DNA of 60,798 nucleotides from Bacilli bacterium (GTDB lineage: Bacteria; Bacillota_I; Bacilli_A; RF39; UBA660): contig JAFXXB010000033.1 of NCBI GenBank assembly GCA_017542465.1, positions 1 through 60,798 on the forward strand, written 5' to 3'. The notes beneath the pieces were generated by a model. That model worked only from the letters and a program-made list of their open reading frames with translations, was not told the DNA's origin and ran no database searches. Positions 16,426 to 25,510 of this stretch are shown piece after piece (the stretch's first letter is position 1; the number at the start of each line of letters is the position of its first letter). The position numbers and the translations under genes were made by a program.

Positions 16426-17796
16426 ATGGATTTAATAGATGTATTTAAAACTAAAAAAATAGGAGATAAAGTAACTTTAGAAGGTTGGGTTAGAAATAAT
16501 CGTGATCAAAAAGAATTTGGTTTTATTGATTTCTATGATGGAACTTCAATTAATACTATTCAAGTAGTATATGATAAAGAATTATCTAACTTTGATGAAG
16601 TAGCTAAGATATTAGCTGGTACATCAATTATTGTTGAAGGTACATTAGTAGAATCAAATGGTAAACAAGATTATGAAGTAAAACCAAGTAAGATTGAAAT
16701 AGTTGGAGATTGTCCAGCTGATTATCCAATTCAACCTAAGAGACACACAATGGAATTCTTAAGAAGCCAAGCTTACTTAAGACCTAGAACAAAAACATTC
16801 CAAGCTGTATTTAAAATAAGAAGTGTAGCTGCTCAAGCAATACATAGTTATTTTCAAGAACATAACTATGTATATGTTCATACACCTCTTCTTACTACAG
16901 CTGACTGTGAAGGTTCAGATCAAATGTTTAAAGTTACAACATTAGATATGAATGATATACCTAAAACAGAAGATGGGAAAGTAGATTATTCAAAAGATTT
17001 ATTTGGTAAACAAACTTATATAACTGGATCAGGTCAATTACATGGCGAAACTTTTGCTATGGCATTTAAAAAGATTTATACCTTTGGACCAACATTTAGA
17101 ACAGAGAATTCAAATACTAAAACACATGCAAATGAGTTCTGGATGATTGAACCAGAAATGGCTTTCATGCATTTAGATGATTTAATGAATGTAGAAGAAG
17201 AAATGTTAAAGTATGTTGTTAAAGATGTATTAGATAAATGTAAGAATGAATTAGAATTCTTAGATCAATTTGTTCAAAATGGATTAATAGATAAATTAAC
17301 TAAGTTAGTTAATTCAGACTTTGTTAAGATTACACATAAAGAAGTTATTGATTTATTATTAAACTCTGGAGAAAAATGGGAATTTACTCCTGACTATGAA
17401 TCAGATATAGCTAAAGAACATGAAAAATGGATTACTGAACACTTTAATTCACCAGTATTCATTTATAACTGGCCTAAAGATATTAAGGCTTGGTATATGA
17501 AGTTAAATGATGATGGAAAGACAGTTGCTGCTGTTGATCTTGAAGTACCTGGTTCTGGTGAATTAATGGGTGGATCAGAAAGGGAAGTAGATCTAGATAA
17601 ACTAGAAGAATTAATAAAGAAACATAATGTAAATAGAGAAGAAATTGAATGGTACATTAACTTAAGAAAATTTGGTGGATGTTATCATTCAGGATTTGGT
17701 ATGGGATTTGAAAGACTTATTATGTACTTAACTGGTATTGAAAATATAAGAGATGTTATACCATATCCAAGAACACCAGGTAACTGTGATTATTAA
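16426..17796 (+). CDS. asnS: Asparaginyl-tRNA synthetase
   Basis: A class IIb synthetase that charges tRNA-Asn directly. The 456-residue length is normal. OB-fold residues 1-105 contain LEGWVRNNRDQKEFGFIDF. Motif 2 is FRTENSNTKTHANEFWMIEPE. Motif 3 is FGMGFERLIMYLTG, followed by the AsnRS-specific end IPYPRTPGNCDY. The ATG at 16426 is chosen because GAGGTGA lies 5 bases upstream; an in-frame GTG at 16417 is part of that SD. It follows aspS with only a short gap. Confidence 0.96.
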   Translation: MDLIDVFKTKKIGDKVTLEGWVRNNRDQKEFGFIDFYDGTSINTIQVVYDKELSNFDEVAKILAGTSIIVEGTLVESNGKQDYEVKPSKIEIVGDCPADYPIQPKRHTMEFLRSQAYLRPRTKTFQAVFKIRSVAAQAIHSYFQEHNYVYVHTPLLTTADCEGSDQMFKVTTLDMNDIPKTEDGKVDYSKDLFGKQTYITGSGQLHGETFAMAFKKIYTFGPTFRTENSNTKTHANEFWMIEPEMAFMHLDDLMNVEEEMLKYVVKDVLDKCKNELEFLDQFVQNGLIDKLTKLVNSDFVKITHKEVIDLLLNSGEKWEFTPDYESDIAKEHEKWITEHFNSPVFIYNWPKDIKAWYMKLNDDGKTVAAVDLEVPGSGELMGGSEREVDLDKLEELIKKHNVNREEIEWYINLRKFGGCYHSGFGMGFERLIMYLTGIENIRDVIPYPRTPGNCDY

Positions 17797-17797
17797 T

Positions 17798-18238
17798 ATG
17801 AAAGATAATTATGAGATAAAGATTGCTGATTATGATGAAGCAATAAAATATGTACCAAAGAATATAGCTGATGGTATCAATTACGGGGCAGTTATAATCT
17901 ATTATGGTTATTTAAATGGTGAAATTATATCAGAAGGAAGAGCATACCTTAAACCTAAAGGTATGGCCTCTCCTGATGAAGACACATTAAATGATGAAAC
18001 AGCATGTTTATCATCATTTAAAACTAAAGAAAAATATCAAAACCAAGGATATTTTTCTAGATTATATAAATTCATTATTGAAGACTTAAAGAATAGAGGA
18101 ATTAAATATGTTTCTCTAGGTATAGATCCTAACAATGAAAGAAATATGAATATGTATTCTAATTGGGGATTTAATGAATATATTAAAAGTACTGTAGAAG
18201 ATAGTGAAAATATTGATTGGTATAAAAAGAAAATATAG
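17798..18238 (+). CDS. GNAT-family N-acetyltransferase
   Basis: A 146-residue acetyl-CoA-dependent acetyltransferase. The acetyl-CoA loop QNQGYFSRLY follows a beta strand near residue 78, and the late motif NMNMYSNWGFNEY matches the GNAT end strand. The start at 17798 is one base after asnS; an earlier in-frame ATG lies inside asnS. The gene sits between asnS and gatC in an operon otherwise devoted to aminoacylation. The substrate is unknown. MccE/RimL-like GNATs that detoxify aspartyl-adenylate mimics are one family precedent for such a place, but this is only a suggestion. Confidence 0.8.
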   Translation: MKDNYEIKIADYDEAIKYVPKNIADGINYGAVIIYYGYLNGEIISEGRAYLKPKGMASPDEDTLNDETACLSSFKTKEKYQNQGYFSRLYKFIIEDLKNRGIKYVSLGIDPNNERNMNMYSNWGFNEYIKSTVEDSENIDWYKKKI

Positions 18239-18252
18239 GAAGGGTTGATAAC

Positions 18253-18546
18253 ATGGAATTTAATGAAGAAACTATAGATAAACTAGCTGATTTATTAATG
18301 ATAGGATTAACTCCTGATGAAAATAAGATGGTTTTAGATGAGTTTGAAATTATTGATAAGAATATCAATAAGATAAATGATATTAAAGGTATAGAAGATG
18401 CTATTCCTATGACTCATGCATTAGATGATTTTGAATGTGAGTTAAGAGAAGATATAGCAGAAGAATCACCTTCAATAGATGAACTACTATCTAACTGTGA
18501 TCAAAAAGATGGTAGAGAAGTAGAAGTACCAAAGGTGGTGGAATAA
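18253..18546 (+). CDS. gatC: Asp/Glu-tRNA amidotransferase subunit C
   Basis: The 97-residue GatC wraps around and stabilises GatA in the GatCAB transamidosome. The N-terminal MEFNEETIDKLADLLMIGLT and the following charged helix match the family, as does the central segment EDAIPMTHALDDFECELRED. The SD AGGAAGGGTTGAT precedes the start. It is followed by gatA after one base. The order C-A-B is the common Firmicutes arrangement. Confidence 0.93.
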   Translation: MEFNEETIDKLADLLMIGLTPDENKMVLDEFEIIDKNINKINDIKGIEDAIPMTHALDDFECELREDIAEESPSIDELLSNCDQKDGREVEVPKVVE

Positions 18547-18547
18547 T

Positions 18548-19999
18548 ATGATGAATAAGACTATTGTTGAATTACATGAAGAACTTAAGAACAATAAAGT
18601 TACTTCTGATGAATTAGTTAAAGAATCATTAGAGAAATCACACGAGGTACAAGAAAAGTGTAATGCTTTTGTTACTATCTTAGATGATGCTAAAGGAAGT
18701 AATGTAACTGATGATTTATTATCAGGTATTCCATTTGGTATTAAAGATAATTATTCAACTAAAGGAATATTATCTACAGGATCATCTAATACATTGAAAG
18801 ATTATGTTCCATTCTTTACTGCAACAGCTATTGAGAATTTAATGTCTCATGGATGTATTCCAGTGAATAAAACATGTATGGATGAATTTGGTATGGGTGG
18901 AACAGGTACAACAGGTCATACAGGTGTACAAAAGAATCCTTGGGATTTAACAAGAATGTGTGCAGGATCATCTTCAGGATCAGCTGCTGCTGTTGCTGCT
19001 GGTGTTTATCCATTTGCTACAGGATCTGATACAGGTGATTCAATAAGAAAACCTGCAGCTTTTTGTGGAATAGTAGGTTATAAGCCAACATATGGAATGA
19101 TTTCAAGATATGGATTATTCCCATTTGCATCATCTCTAGATACATGTGGTGTATTAACTAGATGTGTTGAAGATGCTGCTATTGTTGTTGATGCAATGAA
19201 GGGTAAAGATCCTAAAGATATGACTTCTTGGGATTCATCAAATATTAATTTATATAAAGATTTATCTAAAGATATAAATGGAAAGAAATTATTCTATATT
19301 AAAGAAATTGTTGATAAGTCTAATTATAAGAACTTACCTGAAGAAACAGAAAAACATTTAGATAATTTTATGACTACATTAGATAAGTTAAAAGAATTAG
19401 GTGTAGAAGTAGATGCTGTATCAATTGATCAAAAACTACTTAATGCTATAGCTTCAACATACGTAGTTATTTCATGTGCTGAAGCAACATCTAATATGTC
19501 TAACTTAACAGGTTTCTCATTTGGACCTCGTGGAGAAGGTAATTCTTATCAAGAACAAATGAAAGATCATAGAACTAAAGGTTTCTCATCATTAATTAAA
19601 AGAAGATTTGTAATTGGTTCATATGTATTACAAGCATGTAATCAAGATAGATATTTCAAGAATGCTCAAAGAGCAAGACGTTTAATAGTAGATGCTATTA
19701 AAGAACAATTCAAAAAATATGATGCATTAATCATGCCAGTAGGTACGGGACATGCACCTAAGTTAGATAATACAGATAAAGTAACTGATGACGAATTAAC
19801 ACCATTAGATGAACACTTACAAATAGGTAATTTTGGTGGGTTCCCATCTATTACTATTCCAAATGGATTTATAGATGGATTACCAGTAGGTATTAATATT
19901 ACAGGTAATTGTTATGATGATCAAAATGTATTAAATATTGCTTATGCCTTAGAATCATCTATGGATTATAAGAATCAAATAGCTAAGGAGGTAAAGTAA
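18548..19999 (+). CDS. gatA: Asp/Glu-tRNA amidotransferase subunit A
   Basis: The amidase subunit that releases ammonia from glutamine. The Ser-cisSer-Lys triad is visible: Lys in IPFGIKDN (about residue 64), and the serines in MCAGSSSGSAAAVAAG and GSDTGDSIRKPAAFCG. The length of 483 residues is typical. The start at 18548 has AAGGTGGTGG upstream; a second ATG follows immediately and cannot be distinguished. With GatB and GatC it converts Glu-tRNA-Gln to Gln-tRNA-Gln and, where substrate exists, Asp-tRNA-Asn to Asn-tRNA-Asn. Confidence 0.97.
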   Translation: MMNKTIVELHEELKNNKVTSDELVKESLEKSHEVQEKCNAFVTILDDAKGSNVTDDLLSGIPFGIKDNYSTKGILSTGSSNTLKDYVPFFTATAIENLMSHGCIPVNKTCMDEFGMGGTGTTGHTGVQKNPWDLTRMCAGSSSGSAAAVAAGVYPFATGSDTGDSIRKPAAFCGIVGYKPTYGMISRYGLFPFASSLDTCGVLTRCVEDAAIVVDAMKGKDPKDMTSWDSSNINLYKDLSKDINGKKLFYIKEIVDKSNYKNLPEETEKHLDNFMTTLDKLKELGVEVDAVSIDQKLLNAIASTYVVISCAEATSNMSNLTGFSFGPRGEGNSYQEQMKDHRTKGFSSLIKRRFVIGSYVLQACNQDRYFKNAQRARRLIVDAIKEQFKKYDALIMPVGTGHAPKLDNTDKVTDDELTPLDEHLQIGNFGGFPSITIPNGFIDGLPVGINITGNCYDDQNVLNIAYALESSMDYKNQIAKEVK

Positions 20000-20000
20000 T

Positions 20001-21446
20001 ATGAGTAAATATTATGTAACAATAGGTTTAGAGATGCACTGTGAAGGTTCTTTAACTAACACTAAAGCATTCTCAAGTGGTAAAAATGAATACACTGAAG
20101 AACCTAACTGTAATGTGTCTCCTGTAGATATGGCGTTCCCAGGTATACTTCCTGTAGTTAATAAGAAGTGTGTAGAACAAGCAATAATGTTGTCAACAAT
20201 ACTACATGCAAGAATACCTGAATATATGTATTTTGAAAGAAAGAATTATTATTATCCAGATTTACCTAAAGGATATCAAATAACTCAAAATCCACCTGAA
20301 GAATGTGTTGGTAATGGTGGTTATATAGATATTGAAAGAGCAGATGGTTCTACATTTAGAGTAGATATAGATAATCTTCACTTAGAAGAAGATGCTGCTC
20401 AATTAACACACCTATATGATACATCTACTATTAACTATAATAGAGCAGGTGTTCCATTATTTGAGTTAGTTACAACTCCATGCTTACATTCGGCTGATGA
20501 TGCTATAACATACTTAGAGTATATTAGAGCAATATATCAATACTGTGGTATTTCAGAAGCTGATAGTAAAAAAGGTCAAATAAGATGTGATGTAAATGTA
20601 TCTATAAGTGATGATCCTAATACTTTAGGCACTAAAGTAGAAATAAAGAATGTTAATTCATTTTCATCTGTAAGAGATGCAATTAACTATGAAATAGAAA
20701 GACAATCTGACTTAAAAGATCAAGGTAGATATGATGAAGTAGAACAAGAAACAAGAAGATGGGATGAATCTACCATGTCTACTGTTCATATGAGAAGTAA
20801 AGTTGATGCAATAGATTATAAGTATTTTGTTGAACCAAATATTCCAAGAATTAAACTTGATCCTAATTGGATAAAAGAAATACAAGTTAATATTCCTGAA
20901 CTTCCATATGAAAGAAAAGAAAAGTATATGAATGAGTTTGGTTTATCAGCATATGATGCAGGTATAATTATTAAAGAAAAACCTACAGCTGATTATTTTG
21001 AAAAATGTGTAGAGTTAGGTATGGACCCTAAGACTGCAGCTAACTGGTTATGTACTCAAATACTTGGTTATTTATATCAAGAAGATATTAGTATAAATGA
21101 ATTCTATTTAACTCCTGAATTGATGAATCAAATAACCACTGCTATTAAAGATGGAGTAATATCATCTAAACAAGCTAAAGAAGTATTTGCTAAATCATTA
21201 GAGGAAAAAGAAGAACCTAATACAATCATGGATAAATATTCAATTAAACAAATGGATAATGATTCAGAATTGTTAGATATAGTAATTAAAGTATTAGATA
21301 ATTCACCAGAACAAATAAAGCAATATAAAGGTGGATTAACAAATTTATTTAACTATTTTGTTGGTCAAGTAATGAAAGAAACTAAAGGACAAGCAAATCC
21401 AGTTAAATTAAAGGAATTATTAGATCAAGAATTAGCTAAGAGATAA
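20001..21446 (+). CDS. gatB: Asp/Glu-tRNA amidotransferase subunit B
   Basis: The tRNA-binding kinase subunit that activates the misacylated amino acid and receives ammonia from GatA. The N-terminal VTIGLEMHCEGSLTNTKAFS, the segment NYYYPDLPKGYQITQ and the motif RCDVNVSI are diagnostic. The C-terminal YqeY-like helical domain covers about residues 330-481. The length of 481 residues is normal. It is the last gene of the T-box operon and ends in a strong terminator that overlaps its stop codon. Confidence 0.97.
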   Translation: MSKYYVTIGLEMHCEGSLTNTKAFSSGKNEYTEEPNCNVSPVDMAFPGILPVVNKKCVEQAIMLSTILHARIPEYMYFERKNYYYPDLPKGYQITQNPPEECVGNGGYIDIERADGSTFRVDIDNLHLEEDAAQLTHLYDTSTINYNRAGVPLFELVTTPCLHSADDAITYLEYIRAIYQYCGISEADSKKGQIRCDVNVSISDDPNTLGTKVEIKNVNSFSSVRDAINYEIERQSDLKDQGRYDEVEQETRRWDESTMSTVHMRSKVDAIDYKYFVEPNIPRIKLDPNWIKEIQVNIPELPYERKEKYMNEFGLSAYDAGIIIKEKPTADYFEKCVELGMDPKTAANWLCTQILGYLYQEDISINEFYLTPELMNQITTAIKDGVISSKQAKEVFAKSLEEKEEPNTIMDKYSIKQMDNDSELLDIVIKVLDNSPEQIKQYKGGLTNLFNYFVGQVMKETKGQANPVKLKELLDQELAKR

Positions 21447-21460
21447 TCTTAGCTTTTTTT
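21434..21460 (+). terminator. Intrinsic terminator of the T-box operon
   Basis: AGCTAAGA / TCTTAGCT, an 8-bp stem with loop GATAA, then a T run. Confidence 0.9.
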
Positions 21461-21480
21461 ATTAATATTATTAATAATTA

Positions 21481-21489
21481 TGATATAAT
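21481..21489 (+). promoter_or_regulatory. Extended -10 promoter for the sigma factor gene
   Basis: TGATATAAT, 29 bases before the start codon and about 20 bases after the terminator T run; no -35 seen. Confidence 0.6.
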
Positions 21490-21518
21490 ATTTATATGTA
21501 TAACAACAGGGTGGTACT

Positions 21519-23954
21519 ATGAAGATATCTTTAAAAGAGGTAAAAGAAAAAGATGTTAAAGAATTATATGATTTGCTTTTACCTACATTTAATAAACTGT
21601 ATAATCCATATGATTATTTATCTTTAAGTGATGATGAAAAAGATAAGTTATTTAATAGTTGTATAGAATATACAAAAAGCTATTATGATGGTAAAGAAGA
21701 GTATGAAACATATTTAAAGAATATATTTAAATATAAGGTTAAATATACTGTTAAAGATAAACTTAATAGCCCTGATTCAACTTTAATCATTAATACTTTT
21801 ATTAATAAGTATTTTAGTAATAAACACGACTATGATACTTGTATTAAAAATATTAATAAACTAAATAAATTCTTTATGGATTATAACTATGTTGTAACAC
21901 CTGAAGTAATGATTTCTTTAATTGGTAATAATCTTTTAAATAAAAAAGTAGAAGTAATATTTAATAAGAATAAAGATGAAATAATAAATGGTGAAGTAGA
22001 TATATTATTTGATAATATTACTTTAATTGATTTAATAGAAATATATTGTTTATCTAATAAAATAACTATTAATAAAAGTGATGATTCAAAACTATATGAA
22101 GATATAGTAGAAGGAACAACTGATCCTATTAAGATGTATTTGTTGGAAATAGGAAGAATAAAATTATTATCTAGTACAGAAGAAAAAGAATTAGGTAATA
22201 GAATATTACAAGGTGATGTTGAAGCTAAGAATAAACTTGTAGAATCAAACTTAAGACTTGTTGTATCAATAGCTAAGAAATATGTTGGAAGAGGATTATT
22301 ATTTTTAGATTTAATACAAGAAGGTAATTTAGGATTAATTACAGCAGTAGAAAAATATGATGTTAATAAAGGCTATAGATTTTCTACATATGCTACATGG
22401 TGGATTAGACAAGCAATAACTAGAGCTATTGCAGAAAAAGCAAGAGGTATAAGATTACCTGTTTATAAAGTAGATGAATTAAATAGATATGCAAGAGAAA
22501 GAGATAAATTAAAAATAAATGAAGAAAAAGATTTATCTATTGAAGAGATAGCTAAAGGACTTAATATACCTATTGATAAAGTTAAAGAGAATGAAAAACT
22601 ACTTCAAGAGACAGTTAGTTTAAATGCACCTGTTGGAGATGAACACGAATCTGAAGTAGGTGACTTTATACCTAATGAACAATATGGAGTAGAAGATGAA
22701 GTAACAGATAATACTCTTATTCAAAATGTAAGAGAATTTATGGATAGTTCTAATTTAACTGAAAGAGAAAGAGAAGTATTATATTATAGATATGACGAAC
22801 AATTAACTCTTGAAGAAATAGGAAAGAAGTATAATGTATCAAGAGAAAGAATTAGACAAATACAAAATAAAGCATTAGCTAAATTAAGAAAGTCTAAAGG
22901 TATTAAAAATCTTGCAATATATACTCAAGATCCTATTCAGTCTATTGAACATATTGATAAGTTTAGGAAACAATATTATTCAAGCGGTAATTGTTATATA
23001 AATGAAATAATAGATGAAAACTATGATCAATCTAAAAAGAAGAGAAATCCAGGTGGTCATTCTAAAAAGTTATTAGATATATTAAAGGATTATAAGAAAG
23101 AATATATATTAAAAGCAATTGATTCGTTGGATTATAAAGATAAAAAATTAATATATTTAAGATATGGTAAAGATTTATCAATAATAAATAAAGATATATC
23201 TAAGGAAGAAAAAAGAAGAGTATTTAATTTAATTACTATTATAAAAACAAGATGTAGAAATTTAACTATATATGGAAAAATGTACATAAGAAATTTTAAA
23301 CATAAAGGAGACGTTAAGATGGGTAAATGTGGAAAAGTTGCAAAGAATTTATTTGATTACTTTGGTAAATATGATAAGAATGTAGTATTACAAGCTGTTG
23401 AAATGTTACCAGATGAATATAAAGAGTTAGTTAAATATAGATATGGTGAAGATTATTCATTAATTACACCAAGAGCTTTAGAAAGTGATAAGGCTAAAAA
23501 ATTCTATGGTGCTATTAAACCTGCAATAATATCTAGATGTGAGAAGATAATGAAAGAAAATGAAGGGGTCATAGTTAAAAATAATTATCAACAAGATGTT
23601 ATAGATACACCAGTAGAACAAGAGGAAGTAATAAACAAACAAGAAGAAAAAGTAATTATAGAAAAACAAGATTATATATCTTTATTAGATTTATTAAAAT
23701 TATCAACTGATATTGAATCTAATTATTTATTAACACCAGAAGAATATGTTATTGTTGCTTTAAAACTAGGATATGTAAATGGTAAGTATTTTTCAACATC
23801 TACAATAGCTGAATTCTTAGGTATTGAAGAACAAAGAGTTAGAGATATAACTAAGAAAGTGTTATTGATGATGAAAGCTAATTTAAATAATGCATTTGAT
23901 AATGCTATTGAAGAAATAGTTGAAGAACCATATGAGGGAAGAGGTAGAAAGTAA
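21519..23954 (+). CDS. Primary-like sigma-70 factor with long N- and C-terminal extensions
   Basis: An 811-residue sigma-70 protein. Residues 202-465 form a full primary-type core: region 1.2 ([17 protein letters not shown]), region 2 with [14 protein letters not shown], region 3, and region 4.2 ([20 protein letters not shown]). Normal RpoD ends here. This protein continues for about 345 residues with three further segments that look like degenerate sigma4 modules, near residues 515-585, 603-680 and 715-795. The last contains a clear helix-turn-helix ([19 protein letters not shown]). About 195 unrecognised N-terminal residues precede region 1.2. dnaG is not adjacent. The start has GGGTGGTACT upstream. 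An internal SD and ATG occur at codon 601. Confidence 0.88.
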   Translation: MKISLKEVKEKDVKELYDLLLPTFNKLYNPYDYLSLSDDEKDKLFNSCIEYTKSYYDGKEEYETYLKNIFKYKVKYTVKDKLNSPDSTLIINTFINKYFSNKHDYDTCIKNINKLNKFFMDYNYVVTPEVMISLIGNNLLNKKVEVIFNKNKDEIINGEVDILFDNITLIDLIEIYCLSNKITINKSDDSKLYEDIVEGTTDPIKMYLLEIGRIKLLSSTEEKELGNRILQGDVEAKNKLVESNLRLVVSIAKKYVGRGLLFLDLIQEGNLGLITAVEKYDVNKGYRFSTYATWWIRQAITRAIAEKARGIRLPVYKVDELNRYARERDKLKINEEKDLSIEEIAKGLNIPIDKVKENEKLLQETVSLNAPVGDEHESEVGDFIPNEQYGVEDEVTDNTLIQNVREFMDSSNLTEREREVLYYRYDEQLTLEEIGKKYNVSRERIRQIQNKALAKLRKSKGIKNLAIYTQDPIQSIEHIDKFRKQYYSSGNCYINEIIDENYDQSKKKRNPGGHSKKLLDILKDYKKEYILKAIDSLDYKDKKLIYLRYGKDLSIINKDISKEEKRRVFNLITIIKTRCRNLTIYGKMYIRNFKHKGDVKMGKCGKVAKNLFDYFGKYDKNVVLQAVEMLPDEYKELVKYRYGEDYSLITPRALESDKAKKFYGAIKPAIISRCEKIMKENEGVIVKNNYQQDVIDTPVEQEEVINKQEEKVIIEKQDYISLLDLLKLSTDIESNYLLTPEEYVIVALKLGYVNGKYFSTSTIAEFLGIEEQRVRDITKKVLLMMKANLNNAFDNAIEEIVEEPYEGRGRK
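23305..23321 (+). promoter_or_regulatory. Internal ribosome-binding site and in-frame ATG in the sigma gene
   Basis: AAAGGAG (23304-23310) lies 8 bases before an in-frame ATG at 23319, codon 601. Initiation there would yield a 211-residue protein with only the last two sigma4-like modules. Such good SDs are rare inside the coding regions of this window. Confidence 0.45.
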
Positions 23955-25453
23955 TGAACAACGTAGAAATTAAAAGAACAAACCTTTTAGATTGTGTGGA
24001 ATTTAAACCAAAGAAATTTGGTGACTCAAGAGGATATTTTAAATCTTTAACTAAAGAACAATTAAAAGAATTAGGTTTTAATGAGTTTAATCAATTTAGT
24101 GAATCAATGAGTTCTAAAGGAACACTTAGAGGTATGCATTATCAAGTAGATCCATATTCTCAAGCTAAATTAGTTAGTTGTGTTCAAGGTAGAGTATTAG
24201 ATGTAGTAATAGATTGTAGAAAAGGTTCTCCTACATATGGTAAATATGTAGCTGTAGAATTAGATCCTATAATTGGCAATATGTTATATGTTCCTCGTGG
24301 ATTTGCACATGGTTTCTTAAGTTTAGAAGATAATTCTAAATTCCAATATTTTGTTGATAATGAATATAGAGTTGATAGAGAAGGTGGAGTAGCTTGGGAT
24401 GATCCTAAAGTAGATATTCCATGGACTTCATACTTTAAGAAATATGGTATTACTAAACCTATATTAAGTGTTAAAGATACAAATAGAAATACACTTGAAG
24501 AAGAACCAATTAAGTTTAATATTAATCCTAAGAAATTCTTAGTAACTGGTTATAAAGGTCAATTAGGTTATGATATAGTTCGTGAATTACAAGCAAGAGG
24601 AGAAAAAGATATACTTGCAGTTGATATAGATGATATGGATATAACTAATAGAGATGAAGTAATGTCTATTGTTAAAGAATATAATCCTGATGTAATATTC
24701 CATTGTGCTGCATGGACTCAAGTAGATAAGGCTGAAGAGATGGAAGATGTGGTAAGAAAAGTAAATGTAGATGGGCCTAAAAATCTAACAGATGCATCAA
24801 TTGAAGTAGGAGCTAAGATGATTTATATTTCCACTGACTATGTATTTGATGGAACTAAAGATATAAAGGAAACATATTCTGAAACTGATGAAGTAAATCC
24901 TAAATCTATATATGGTAAAACTAAATATGAAGGTGAAGAAGCAGTAAGAGAAAATCCTAATCATTTTATTGCAAGAACATCTTGGGTATTTGGTATAAAT
25001 GGTCATAACTTTATTAAGACTATGTTGAAACAAGCATTAAATGGTAAAACAAATTTATCAGTTGTTAATGATCAAGTAGGTTCTCCTACATATACTGTTG
25101 ATTTAGCTAAAGTATTAGTTGATATGGCTTATTCAGATAAATATGGTACATATCATATTAATAATGAAGGATATTGTTCATGGGCTGAATTTGCTGATTA
25201 TATATTTAAATCAAATAATAAGAAAGTAGTAGTTACTCCTGTATCTACAGAAGAGTGGCATAAGATAATTAATAGATCAGAAGCTTATAGACCACGTAAC
25301 TCTAAATTATCTAAAGATAAACTTGAAGCTAATGGATTTAAGAGATTACCTGATTGGAAAGATGCAGTTGATAGATATAGTGATGAATTAGCAGAATCTA
25401 CAAAACTAGCTGATAAGAGATTAAATTTAACTAAGAAAACACCTAAGTACTAG
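23954..25453 (+). CDS. RmlC-RmlD fusion: dTDP-4-keto-rhamnose 3,5-epimerase and reductase
   Basis: A 499-residue bifunctional protein for the last two steps of dTDP-L-rhamnose synthesis. Residues 1-180 are a cupin epimerase with the catalytic His in LRGMHYQ, the Asp/Lys region VIDCRKGSPTYGK and LYVPRGFAHGF. Residues 195-499 are an NAD(P)-dependent reductase with TGYKGQLG, the catalytic Tyr-Lys pair in KSIYGKTKYEGE, and ISTDYVFDG. Separate rmlC and rmlD genes are the norm. rmlA and rmlB are not in the window. The start overlaps the sigma factor stop by one base (TAATG), so the two are co-transcribed. The next genes are glycosyltransferases. Confidence 0.94.
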   Translation: MNNVEIKRTNLLDCVEFKPKKFGDSRGYFKSLTKEQLKELGFNEFNQFSESMSSKGTLRGMHYQVDPYSQAKLVSCVQGRVLDVVIDCRKGSPTYGKYVAVELDPIIGNMLYVPRGFAHGFLSLEDNSKFQYFVDNEYRVDREGGVAWDDPKVDIPWTSYFKKYGITKPILSVKDTNRNTLEEEPIKFNINPKKFLVTGYKGQLGYDIVRELQARGEKDILAVDIDDMDITNRDEVMSIVKEYNPDVIFHCAAWTQVDKAEEMEDVVRKVNVDGPKNLTDASIEVGAKMIYISTDYVFDGTKDIKETYSETDEVNPKSIYGKTKYEGEEAVRENPNHFIARTSWVFGINGHNFIKTMLKQALNGKTNLSVVNDQVGSPTYTVDLAKVLVDMAYSDKYGTYHINNEGYCSWAEFADYIFKSNNKKVVVTPVSTEEWHKIINRSEAYRPRNSKLSKDKLEANGFKRLPDWKDAVDRYSDELAESTKLADKRLNLTKKTPKY

Positions 25454-25462
25454 GTGTTTTTT
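25436..25462 (+). terminator. Intrinsic terminator after rmlCD
   Basis: AAAACACCTA / TAGGTGTTTT, a 10-bp stem with loop AGTAC, overlapping the stop codon and running into Ts. Confidence 0.9.
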
Positions 25463-25481
25463 ACTTTATTATTTATTAATA

Positions 25482-25490
25482 TGTTATAAT
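25482..25490 (+). promoter_or_regulatory. Extended -10 promoter for the glycosyltransferase cluster
   Basis: TGTTATAAT, 20 bases before the start codon and about 20 bases after the terminator; no -35 seen. Confidence 0.6.
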
Positions 25491-25510
25491 ATTAACAAGA
25501 GTGTGATTAT

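Noticed and set aside
16417-16428. GTG at 16417 as the asnS start
   Set aside because: The GTG is part of the SD (GAGGTGA). The ATG at 16426 is well spaced from it.
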